64,000 nucleotides of DNA from Tholera decimalis. Lineage: Eukaryota > Arthropoda > Insecta > Lepidoptera > Noctuidae. The notes below the pieces were generated by a model. It was not told where the DNA came from, did no database searches, and saw only the letters and a program-made list of their open reading frames with translations. The position numbers were made by a program, and so were the translations under genes. Of this stretch, positions 19,855 to 29,618 are shown piece by piece (positions within the stretch are counted from its first letter, which is position 1; every line of letters begins with the position of its first letter). The DNA is taken from assembly GCA_943138885.2 (NCBI GenBank), contig OW964557.2, forward strand, positions 46,134,291-46,198,290, read 5' to 3'.

Positions 19855-20345
19855 ATCATTCAATTTCCCTATTGATGAATCCTCGACAAACCAATACCAG
19901 ATAATTATTAGCAGCAAAACATGCCCACGTACCTTGGCAATCCAGAGATCCCACTCAGAACCAGGGAGATGTGGAGATACCTCGTTCATGCGCGCGTGAT
20001 CACTTGCAGGTATGGGCTGTCGGCCGGCTAGCAAAATCTTCTTAAATCCACCGGTGGGATGGTTGAAACTCCAAAAATCAACACTGCACTATAAGTTCCC
20101 AATGAGGCACAGATGCAGGTCCATTTATTTTACAAGTATCGTCAAGATTTCACCAAAAAAGGAATTTTTAAAGCGGAGCGCTGAGGCGCACACACCGTCT
20201 TATTCGAACAGTAACAGCAAGATCAGCTCTCACTAACGCCATCTATTGGCCTTTGCGAGAAAACTCAAGAAAGTTTAGAAACATGGGCGCTGCGTCAATA
20301 TAGATAGTGCGAGGATTCATCAATTGAGAAGTTTAATTATTTAAT
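19855..20345. repeat. Possible MITE with short inverted ends
   Basis: ATTGATGAATCCTCG at 19870-19884 is matched by CGAGGATTCATCAAT at 20324-20338. I could not define a target duplication. The interior has no coding frame of note. Weak call. Confidence 0.3.
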
Positions 20346-20429
20346 TTGAAATACTAACATATTCTATCATATGAAGAAATCCCAAATTATTATTATTTTA
20401 TTTTTTATATTGAAAAAAGGCATTGACGC

Positions 20430-20465
20430 TTCACCAGCGGGTGAAACCACGGGGCACAGCTAGTT
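20430..20465 (+). repeat. Helitron-like 3' end
   Basis: CACCAGCGGGTGAAACCACG followed by GGGCACAGCTAG and T has the same layout (hairpin, then CTAG before T) as the other Helitron-like ends in the window. Confidence 0.45.
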
Positions 20466-21390
20466 TATTATAAAGGACAGGCAAGGAGGTTGTCGGCTTC
20501 TTAACTGGACTTGACCTGACCCTTAGATAGTAATAATGTCATTATGTAATAATGATATTTATTTTGCATATCGACGCTTGAAAGGCAATCATAACTAAGC
20601 GACATTGAGTAAACTTTACAGGAGAGCGATTTAAAGTTCAAAAATTTACAAAAAAAATCATAAAAATTTTCCTAATTGTTCGATTAAAATGATGTTAACA
20701 CTCCTAGAAATCATTTTTTTATAGCTATCCAAATTGTTAAAATAAGACACCTGACACTTTTAAAAACACCGGTTTGTGTCGGTTAGATAAAATTTACCTG
20801 ATTTGATAAACAGGTAAAATTATCTAAATCATCATTGTAGTGTGTGCAGTAACATGTAAAAATAGGTAAACTTACTTAGTTTATAATTTTGAAACATAAA
20901 GATTGATCTAAAAAGATCTGACAGTTTAAAATAAAATAAGTAAATTTACCTAAGCATTCTTAAATGGTTTTTGTGATTTTGGAAATTGTATCTTAGTTAT
21001 TAAAATTACCCCAAACCTCCCTTCATAACCGACATTTAACCAAGAACTGTATAGGTAATTATTATCATGCATAAAAATAAATGAAATCAATTATTATTGA
21101 ATAAGTCTTTATTGAGAATTAAACAAATACGCTATGTAGTGCCGACCAGGAAACTAATTAAGACATAACATTCAGTCTGAGATTAATATATTTTTAATTG
21201 AACAATTATTATTGCTGTCGCAATTATAAATTACCTAGCATCTTCATTATTCAGTTTCTAAAAAAAAATATATCTCACAATTGCTTTTGATATGGGAAGC
21301 TGCGATCGATAACAACGTAAAAGAGATTCCTTGGTTTTAGACTGAATTTCAACTTTTTTTTTGATAATAGGCTCGCGTTTGACCACCATC

Positions 21391-22235
21391 TCACCTGATG
21401 GTAAGTGATGATGTGGTCGAAGATGGAGCACGCTTACCTAATAGTAACCTATTCACTCTTGACTTAAAGACCCCTAGGTTATAGCTATCGGGAAACACAG
21501 AATCCGGCAGGGAATTCCACTCCTTAGCCGTACACACAATGAAGGTATTCCCAAAACGTTTAGTGCGTATAGGTGGGATATCCACCATGTTACGATGGCG
21601 CATCGTCGTTTGTCTTGTAGTCTGATGATGGAACGGGTTTGGCGGAATTAGATTGTGTAATTCCATCTTACACTCTCCGAAATGTAACCGATAGAAAACC
21701 GATAGACTAGCAACTTTTCGTCGATGTTCAAGGCTCTGGAGCTTTGATTCGACCAGTATATCGTTGCCAATGAGTCTTTTGGCCCGTTTCTCAATAGACT
21801 CAAGCGCATCCAGCTGTTACTTGGCAGATCCATCCCAAAGATGAGAGCAGTACTCCATACACGACCGAACCTGGGCTTGATAGAGATTGAGCAGCTGTTC
21901 GGGTGTGAAGTACCGTCTCACCTTTGCTAGGATTCCCAACTTTTTTTATGCTAATTGAGCCTTAGCCTCGATATACGGGCCAAAATTGAGGGTAGAAGTT
22001 AGTGTTACCCCCAGAAGCTCGATACGATCGGTTATTGGCACGGTGACATCTCGGAAAGTAGGAGCCGGTTCGAATTGACTCCTTTTTGCAGAGAAGAGAC
22101 ACGCCTGGGTCTTAGCTGCATTAAACTTGACCAAGTTGGCATCGCCCCATTCGGAAACAGCCTTCAAGGACAAGTTCAAGCGCCCAACCATGTCTTCACG
22201 GAGAGACTGGATCTGTGGATCTGGAAAAACTGTAA
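21391..22235 (-). pseudogene. Jockey/CR1-like LINE ORF2 C-terminal remnant
   Basis: The minus strand reads GRLNLSLKAVSEWGDANLVK and FNAAKTQACLFSAKRS, then ELLGVTLTSTLNFG, KVRRYFTPEQLLNLYQAQVR with SCMEYCSHLWDGSAK, and finally TKRFGNTFIVCTAKEWNSLP. This is the region from just after the YADD box to the C-terminus of a LINE reverse transcriptase. In-frame stops (before KKLGILAKV and after DGSAK) make it a pseudogene. The RT core is missing upstream. Two shorter pieces of this family lie at 9060 and 12052. Confidence 0.85.
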
Positions 22236-22429
22236 ACCATTGTGATGGTGCGTAAACAGTTGTATTCTTCAATCTATTATCAATAATAGCATGCACTGTA
22301 TCTACACATAAAATCAATATATTTAATATCTTTCTTGGATTTTATTTTACCAACTTTACTTTTAATTGGATTTGATACGGTAGATTCTTTACTTTCATGC
22401 CGATGTAGACGGTATATCATGATCGGACG

Positions 22430-23025
22430 TAAGTGATGTATATTGTGTGTTTTCCTCAACCTGGTGATCATTCAAAGTCGGTTTTTCAATGTCTGGTTCA
22501 GCAGTTAAAGTCATATTAAATGCGTGATCAACCGATATACGTGGAGCACTAATCGATGCAGTCGTTTCAGTGTGATCTGTTGTGGTGCATAAACTATCGG
22601 CAAGAACCGGAAAAGCTAAATCTTTCGAAGTGTCAATGCTGATAGAAGCTGACTCTAATGTTTTGTTAAACTGTTTGTGTTGCTATTAATTGACGAAGCC
22701 GCAGACTGCACAAAAAACAATTCGATGATGTCAGATTTATACCGTGTATTTTTACTAAGTGAAACTACAAGATAAATAACTACTGTTTATTTGTCTTGTA
22801 GGTACTCAAACAAATTATAAAAAAGCAACTTATTTTTAACTGCAAAGATAATAAAATTGATTTAAAATGAGTACTTTGTTCCATCTAAAACATAATAGGG
22901 TTTAAAAATAACCCGAAACAAAATGCAGTTTTGAAATAGGTACTACCTTTGCATAATTTGATTGAATACTTACCATGTCTTCATAGAATATGCGCCAAAA
23001 TGTGAAGTACGTCCTCCCTAAGCGA
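22430..23025 (-). pseudogene. Fragments of an unidentified transposon ORF
   Basis: On the minus strand a frame of about 85 codons (22700-22445) reads NKTLESASISIDTSKDLAFP and ends TSLTSDHDIPSTSA, followed in another frame by ESKESTVSNPIKSKVGKIKS. Upstream at 23025-22975 a short piece reads RRRLGRTYFTFWRIFYEDM and meets a GTAAGT donor. The Transib target duplication lies at the edge of this piece, so Transib split this ORF. Serine/threonine- and acid-rich linkers are common in transposase N-termini, but no domain is recognisable. Confidence 0.35.
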
Positions 23026-23030
23026 CGGCG

Positions 23031-23640
23031 CACGGTGGGCTGAAAATCGGCTTTCATAGACTTAGGCATTTTATTTTGCAAGTGCGAGTTTTTTTGCCGG
23101 ATATCACTTCTATTAGTTATAACAATATACAAAAATGACACCAGAATTGATTCTGCACAGAAACGAAGGAATTATAATTTTTTTACGAAAATTTTGTATG
23201 GAGCTAGTATGAAAAATCGAAATATCTCTAAAACGGCAGCGATAACCGTAATATCCTTATAGGGGGTTATAGTACTAATTATTTATGATTTTTTGACATA
23301 CGTTACATAATGGTTGTAGATGCCTTTTTTTTTTAAAAATCGTCAAAATATTTTTTTTTTTTTTTACATATTTAAACGTTCCTTTTAGTGTTTAAGTTGA
23401 AGAATTCAGAGCTTTAACAACTCTTATCATAAAATAGCATCACCCCTATAGACCTGAAGGACTAGACAGAGGTGTGTAGTGTCTTGTTGATCTTGTAAGA
23501 TTTCCAACAATACCAAATAGTTGAATATCAGTGTCAAAGTGCCCATGCTGTCGCTTCTTTTTGAAAGATAGGGGAATGAAATTGTTAATTGATCATACCC
23601 TAAAAGTATGATTACAACATAACCGGACACATAATAATAA
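23031..23640. repeat. Transib left terminal inverted repeat
   Basis: Starts CACGGTGGGCTG and ends near AACCGGACACATAATAATA. It matches 26513-27122 in reverse complement with scattered substitutions and small indels. Just inside its end a further partial copy of its own ATATCCTTATAGGG segment follows (23640-23700). Confidence 0.9.
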
Positions 23641-23973
23641 TAATATCCTTATAGGGGATTATAGTACTAACATTATTTATTTTAACATATGAAACTGTTC
23701 AAAACGATCCATGAACTGTGTCAAAGTTAAGAACATCGTTAGGAAGCATGCTTTTTCCCCAAATATTAAGAATATGTGAAAAAAAAAGACTGTATATAAA
23801 CTTTTTATTGATAGGTAATTTAAATAAAACAGAAGTAACAAAAATAATATCTAATAAATTCAATTATACAAAATACATATTTGAAACTATAATTTATGAA
23901 ATTATTAACTAAACATATTGGTACAATAAACTAACATAAATAACAAAAGAACATAAAGAAAAATAATTAAATT

Positions 23974-26091
23974 TTACAAATTTTCTTTACAACTTTCGTT
24001 GTCGGACTCCAATTCCGAGTCAGAATCCAGATCGGATATACCTACAAACTCGAACTCAGTTTCCGGAAACTGTATTAGGTCGAGAGTTTCAGCAAAAAAG
24101 GTTGTCTTCCTTTTGGCATCTAACTTCGGCCTTTGTGCACTTAGAAAAGGATCCGAAGAAACAACAAGCATATTTAGGATATCTTGATTAGAATCTTGCC
24201 TGCTTCTTTTCCGCGAATGATGTTCCCGGAACCTCCTAAAATCTTTGTTTCGAGACTCTGAGGCTTCTTCCGAGAGAGTCCCAATCGGGACAATATCATT
24301 TTTTTCGATTATGTCAGCTCCGTGTATTAATAGTTTATGTACGGTTGATGACATGTAGTACCAGTCGTATAATTCCACGTACTTTTCTGCTGTTTTGCGA
24401 GCAAAATCTTTAAATTTGATGACATCGATCTTCTCACCAGATGTTATTGCTTGCAAAATAACAGCAAATCTCTTTATCAGGTTTTGATCCAACCCAGTAA
24501 TAGCTGCAGTTTTATTGGGAAACTCGAAAAACTTCCTTGCGGTATTCCCGTCATTGGTAGTTCCCGAGCCTTGTTTTACTATATCAATTAACAGATTGAG
24601 CTCCTCTTTAAATTTATTTTGAATGTTTTTTTTTCTGTTTTGTAACATATCTTTATGCTCATTACTTCTTGCTGCCCACTGTTTGAAGTCAAGTCTGTAC
24701 GCAATGTGTAACAAACATTCCATGCAATTTATACGGGCATGTAGGGATGATAGGCCAAATTCATATATGTCAGAACACACAGTTTTTGATGTTACAGCAT
24801 CTAAGTGGTTCATTTCTGTTGGTTTTGCTAAGCACAGGTAGCATGATGCATTTGATCTAGCTTCAGAAAGGTACGTGCAGACTTTTGCGTCGATCATTGT
24901 CATCATTAGTTTATGAGTCACCCTGTTACTATTAATGCACTCTGTGGGGTTAAGGGCCTCAATTTCCTCATCCATTTTTCTTTTGTTATCAATGACAACT
25001 GCATGGCTTTCTTTTACAAAAGTGAACTGAACCGGACGACAATAAAAAGTTGAGCATGGTTTCGGGTTTGTCCATATAGTATTATCTCCATCTGTCAGTT
25101 TCAGTGGCACCAAGGAGGTCATGAAAATGCTTGAATCATCATGCTCGCCGTCCATTTTCTGCTTGTATCGGCTTTGATTGGAAGCACCATCAAATCCCCA
25201 CTTCGATATCAGCTTTAACTGCTTATTTTCCACATTATCAGAAAGACTTTGAAGAATCCGCTTCACCGTGATGTCAAGTAAAGCTTGAAGTGTAATTCTA
25301 GCTGATGAATCCGTAACTGATACTGATTGATTAGGAGGGTAGCATGCAAGCTTAGTTTGTTGCAGTTTATAGTAGGATGGGTAAATATCCTTAGCACCTT
25401 CCCGAATGGCAGTCTCTCGCAACGTAATATATTGCCACTTTGAAAGCTTAAGTGAAAGAAGCAATCCAAGTGCTTTCTCTGGTGTAAATATTACTGTTTT
25501 CTTAATGCTTTCCTTGATTTTAACGGCAGCTTCTGGATTTTTGATCATATAATTGATTACAGATGCGATATCTTCATAACCTTCTTCTTTTAAACGTGCT
25601 GCAGCTGCATATGCCAATTCACAGGAATCCTCGCCTATGTGCTCACTAGATCTTCTCTTTTTCTGTTTGCTTCCCAGATCTTTGAATGGTTTTCGGGACC
25701 TTTTTGTCATTGTTCCAACAGTCGATGATGTCGAAGGTTCTGGAGAGACTGAGCGTGCTCTTGGTATCTCATCAACAGTTGGTTCTTGATTTATTAAAGT
25801 TTGCACGCAACTCGGCCAATCAATATTTGCTTGCAACCACTCTCCGTACGTATTTCTAAACTTATCAAAGAATCGTTTAGATTTCTGCCACCTGTTTAAA
25901 GCAGCTCGCGTGAATCTCCGGCAAAATTCTTTGAGAGTTACTTGATCTTCGGCAGAAAGGCAATCGCCTATGCGGGACACAATTGCACTAAACAATACTT
26001 CATGATTAAATGAAGGACACTCACTTTTTAGAAGAACAAACAAATCTAAGTTGGTGATTAAACTTTCCATTCTATGATTTTGTAGTCGCAA
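23974..26091 (-). CDS. Transib transposase (RAG1-core-like)
   Basis: The 705-residue protein (or 698 from the second Met) is full length for Transib. The catalytic triad is visible: Asp301 in KWGFDGASNQSRYKQ, Asp401 in TMIDAKVCTYL, Glu608 in IGTLSEEASESRNKDFRRFR. Cys418-x2-Cys421 and His585-x4-His590 correspond to the zinc-binding Cys/His pairs of the RAG1 core, and GNTARKFFE and HKLLIHGADIIEKND match its C-terminal region. A basic patch near residues 129-148 (KRSRKPF, KKRR) could be a nuclear signal and DNA-binding tail. The acidic C-terminus ends DSDSELESDNESCKENL. No stops or frameshifts: it could still be active. Confidence 0.95.
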   Translation of the reverse strand: MRLQNHRMESLITNLDLFVLLKSECPSFNHEVLFSAIVSRIGDCLSAEDQVTLKEFCRRFTRAALNRWQKSKRFFDKFRNTYGEWLQANIDWPSCVQTLINQEPTVDEIPRARSVSPEPSTSSTVGTMTKRSRKPFKDLGSKQKKRRSSEHIGEDSCELAYAAAARLKEEGYEDIASVINYMIKNPEAAVKIKESIKKTVIFTPEKALGLLLSLKLSKWQYITLRETAIREGAKDIYPSYYKLQQTKLACYPPNQSVSVTDSSARITLQALLDITVKRILQSLSDNVENKQLKLISKWGFDGASNQSRYKQKMDGEHDDSSIFMTSLVPLKLTDGDNTIWTNPKPCSTFYCRPVQFTFVKESHAVVIDNKRKMDEEIEALNPTECINSNRVTHKLMMTMIDAKVCTYLSEARSNASCYLCLAKPTEMNHLDAVTSKTVCSDIYEFGLSSLHARINCMECLLHIAYRLDFKQWAARSNEHKDMLQNRKKNIQNKFKEELNLLIDIVKQGSGTTNDGNTARKFFEFPNKTAAITGLDQNLIKRFAVILQAITSGEKIDVIKFKDFARKTAEKYVELYDWYYMSSTVHKLLIHGADIIEKNDIVPIGTLSEEASESRNKDFRRFREHHSRKRSRQDSNQDILNMLVVSSDPFLSAQRPKLDAKRKTTFFAETLDLIQFPETEFEFVGISDLDSDSELESDNESCKENL

Positions 26092-26512
26092 AGCAAATAG
26101 TTTTAGTGTTAGCAGTTACACGGTTGTGAACAATCTAAATTATGGAACAAAATTATAGCCCTTTTATTGTATAAAGTCAATAATTAGTTAACTACCCTCA
26201 TTAAAGTTATAAAAGATATGATAATAAAAATTTATAATCGTCAAAAACATTTCGTAGAACTCATAGTAGAACTAATCAACATTAGCAAATCACATTAGCT
26301 CACTAATTATAAAAAGGTGAATGCAGTTCTTAGTTGGTATTGTTGCGAGATATTTCAAATCATTTAATCACTTAATAGGCTCATTAGAATCAGAAGACTA
26401 CAACCATCATTCTAATTACTTAATTACTTGTCATCAGACTCATTAGATGACTACACAATATGTTATTTTGTATTTTGAACGTATGCAAGGTTTTAAAATT
26501 CCTTTTGTGTCG

Positions 26513-27122
26513 ATATTATTATGTGTCCGGTTATGTTGTAATCATACTTTTAGGGTATGATCAATTAACAATTTCATTCCCCTATCTTTCTAAAAGAAGC
26601 GACAGCATGGGCACTTTGACACTGATATTCAACTATTTGGTATTGTTGGAAATCTTACAAGATCAACAAGATACTACACACCTCTGTCTAGTCCTTCAGG
26701 TCTATAGGGGTGATGCTATTTTATGTTAAGAGTTGTTAAAGCTCTGAATTCTTCAACTTAAACACTAAAAGGAACGTTTAATATGTAAAAATAAATAAAA
26801 ATATTTTGACGATTTAAAAAAAAAAAAAGGCATCTACAACCATTATGTAACGTATGTCAAAAAATCATAAATAATTAGTACTAAAACCTCCTATAAGGAT
26901 ATTACGGTTATCGCTGCCGTTTCAGAGATATTTCGATTTTTCATACTAGCTCCATACAAAATTTTCGTAAAAAAATTATAATTCCTTCGTTTTTGTGCAG
27001 AATCAATTCTGGTGTCATTTTTGTATATTGTTATAACAAATAGAAGTGATATCCGGCACAAAAACTGGCACTTGCAAAATAAAATGCCTAAGTCTATGAA
27101 AGCCGTTTTTCAGCCCACCGTG
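26513..27122. repeat. Transib right terminal inverted repeat
   Basis: Reverse complement of the left repeat, from TATTATTATGTGTCCGG to CAGCCCACCGTG. Between its inner edge and the transposase start (26092-26512) is about 420 bp of AT-rich sequence that should hold the promoter. Confidence 0.9.
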
Positions 27123-27891
27123 CGGCGGGTGCCTGAATTAGAACCTGTATAGACGTGTCACGACGCGTGTCGCGCATACCTACACGACGTTTTTTAAACT
27201 CGTGCGGTTCTTTAGCGACGAGAAAATATAATTTTGCGTACGGGTAAATTTATCTACGCGCCATTGTTAGCCATTTAGCAAATCAAGTAAGACTATCTAA
27301 CCGACATCATTAGTATTAAGCGTTGTCAAATAAAAATATCTAAGAATAAAAAATAAATATTATGATATACAAGTAAAAATATCTAAGCTCTAATATTCTT
27401 CCACTTTATTTCAGGCTAACTTATACAAATGACACTGTCACAAAATATATTATCGAGTTAAAATATATAACCACATAAATTACAATTGCTTTATGTAGGT
27501 AAAATCTACTAAGTAATTTCAAAGGAAAAATTCTTAACAAGTAAAAATACGTCAATACAAATAAATGAAAAAGTCAATACATGAAAAACCGACTAAGTTC
27601 ATATTCCTAATTGTTAGAACGTCATAACTGCTAGATATTCAAAAAATCACTATTTTTTGGTCGTTTAGTAAGCACAAAATGTAGATTTTACCGAAATCAC
27701 GCAATATCTAAGCGACAATAAAACTCGTCGTAGAACTATGAGACCTAGACCAAACGACGCAGAAAAATCTGCCGGTTCGAATGGTATATATAACTCATTT
27801 TACGGATTTATGTCGCTTAGTTAGGATTGCCTTTCAAGCGTCGATATAAATAACACTTTTACTCGTAATATTTTTCGTAAATTTAAACCAA

Positions 27892-27940
27892 ATGAGGCCG
27901 GTGTTTCTTAGCAGATTATCCTGAGAAGAAACACTGCAAC
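27892..27940 (+). repeat. Short hairpin module, copy 1
   Basis: ATGAGGCCGGTGTTTCTTAG, then 8 bases, then CCTGAGAAGAAACACTG forms an imperfect stem (GGTGTTTCTT with AAGAAACAC). Copies lie at 33658-33710 and 41185-41235 in the opposite orientation. Confidence 0.6.
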
Positions 27941-28082
27941 ATGCCGTTAGAAAAATACGTGGATTAACTGATATCGAAACAGCACGTTTAGTCTACTTTA
28001 GTTACTTTCACAGTGTGATGTCATACGGCATTTTACTTTGGCGAAATGCCGCCGACATTCTCACAATATTTGAATTACAAAT

Positions 28083-28787
28083 AAATTAATAGTTTAAAAA
28101 ACACTAGAAAAACACGCTTTTATAAATGCATGTAAAAACAAAAAAACATTCACTGAGTTTTAAGGTTTTTTTTCACGTTTTTCCTTTTTCTTTGTAGTCT
28201 CCGTTTTCTTTGTGTTGCTGTTTCTTTTTTTGTAGTTTTTGCCATATTATTCCCACGAGTAGTAAACAATTAAACGGTCAATCCCCCCAGATGATTTGAA
28301 AGTGACATCTATAAAAAATAAATCTATGGATTACGCAGTAATTCAAAAAGTTTAAGAAAACCGATAACAGATTTACTTTAGGTTTGTTATAACCTTGAAA
28401 CCTGATAGTGTACAAAGTCCATTACGTGGCTTTTCTTACAAGTACAAACACGACTATGATGCGATACTCCATCATGGAATGCTAGTGCCTATCTTCCGGC
28501 TTCATCATCAGACCTTGAAACCTAATCGTGGTCAAAGTTCATTACAAGACTTTTCTAAGAAATCCAAAACGGATATGATACGATTTTCCATCATGAAGTT
28601 CCAGTTCATATCTTCCGGCTCCATCATCAGATCAGTTCGGCAGTACCATATTATTGTATTGTCATCAGAACTACATACAGCTGCCAATTTTCATTACGCT
28701 ATGAACCTTGGAAGATGGTTAAATTGGTTACCTTAGATTCCATTACATAGTTAGTTACATACAGGTCAACCTAATAAAAGCGTGTTA
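28083..28787. mobile_element. Insertion in the LINE with short inverted ends
   Basis: The LINE frame breaks after FELQ and resumes at KRAICAIY. Near the two edges AACACGCTTTTAT (28111) and ATAAAAGCGTGTT (28772-28784) are inverted. The insert holds two tandem copies of a unit of about 118 bp. No coding frame. I infer a small DNA transposon, superfamily unknown. Confidence 0.5.
28395..28632. repeat. Two tandem copies of a ~118-bp unit
   Basis: Units begin CCTTGAAACCTGATAGTGTA and CCTTGAAACCTAATCGTGGT and each ends with TATCTTCCGGCTYCATCATC. They are clearly related but diverged. Confidence 0.7.
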
Positions 28788-29618
28788 AAAAGGGCCATTT
28801 GTGCAATTTATAAATTAAGTCCTAAGCACTCCTTAAGAGACAAATATTATGACTGTGCCATCTCAGTATATTTATGAGAATCTCTTTTATGCACATAAAA
28901 ATATTAATCTGTTTAAAAAATACAGTGATATTCATAGTATAACAAAGAACAAAGACACATAATTATGTTATTCCTAAAACAAGGTTTAAAGAAAAAGGTG
29001 ATTCGTCTAGATGCCAATGCATATATTTTTATAATAAAATTTCTAGCCATATTCAAGAACTAAGTATTAATAAATTCAAATTATTTATAAAACGTAAGCT
29101 ATGTCAGAAAGCTTTTTAAACAGTTAAAGATTATACTGAGGACAAGAAGGCTTGGGAATGAGCTGCTCCAGTGATATAATTATACGTGTGCCTTTTTTAT
29201 TTTTAAAATTTTGATTGATGATTTATTTTGATTAATTAAATTGCTTGCTTTCTCAAGTATTTTATATAACTATTTATTTTGTTTTTGTTCGTTGTTTTTT
29301 TCTATATAATTATTTCATTATTGTAAATGTAAGGATAATGTAGATTATTCTTTCTTCGTGGTTTTTACTTTCACTGTTCAGACTACAATAGGCCACTCCA
29401 ATAACCTTCCCATGGCCCGACCAACGTTACGTTATACGGGCCGAAACGTGGGGCGGCTGCGGACATAGCTCCCTTGGCAATCTTATTTTGTTCGTCCGCA
29501 GGCGCTGCTTGATCCCTACAAGTTAGCCATGTGTCCCTTTTGTGCATTCTCCCATCTGGGCTTGCAACTAACGACAACACAGCCTTACTTCGTCGCCGTC
29601 GCCGCGTAGTTTTTCTCC

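Larger units (their letters stand above)
23031..27122 (-). mobile_element. Complete Transib element with about 610-bp terminal inverted repeats
   Basis: The element begins CACGGTGGGCTG at 23031 and ends CAGCCCACCGTG at 27122, flanked by the exact 5-bp duplication CGGCG (23026-23030, 27123-27127). A GC-rich 5-bp duplication and a CACxxTG terminus, the counterpart of the RAG signal heptamer, are Transib features. The terminal inverted repeats are very long: 23031-23640 and 26513-27122 are near-identical in reverse complement. A single 705-codon transposase lies between them on the minus strand. All visible parts are intact. Confidence 0.93.
20568..27847. mobile_element. Large element with 38-bp terminal inverted repeats
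   Basis: ATATCGACGCTTGAAAGGCA with 18 further bases to GACAT (20568-20605) is repeated in reverse complement with one mismatch at 27810-27847. The same interior order of short motifs (GTCGGTTAGATA near 20778, inverted near 27290) supports a single element. Without the inserted Transib it is about 3.2 kb. It contains a LINE remnant and, on the minus strand, fragments of an unidentified ORF. I could not find the target duplication, so the superfamily is undetermined. Confidence 0.6.
27930..29190 (+). pseudogene. Jockey-like LINE ORF2 C-terminal remnant, interrupted
   Basis: Plus-strand reading gives TLQHAVRKIRGLTDIETARL with VYFSYFHSVMSYGILLWRNA and FELQ, then a 700-bp insertion, then KRAICAIYKLSPKHSLRDKY and, after shifts, NKISSHIQELSINKFKLFIK with KDYTEDKKAWE at the end. 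The block order is that of the region after the YADD box in Jockey-type ORF2 (HSVMSYGI..WG, LQKRAIRAIY, CS..Y..I.DYl.D...W). Stops and frameshifts mark it as dead. The AT-rich tail up to about 29350 is its 3' untranslated region. Confidence 0.8.
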
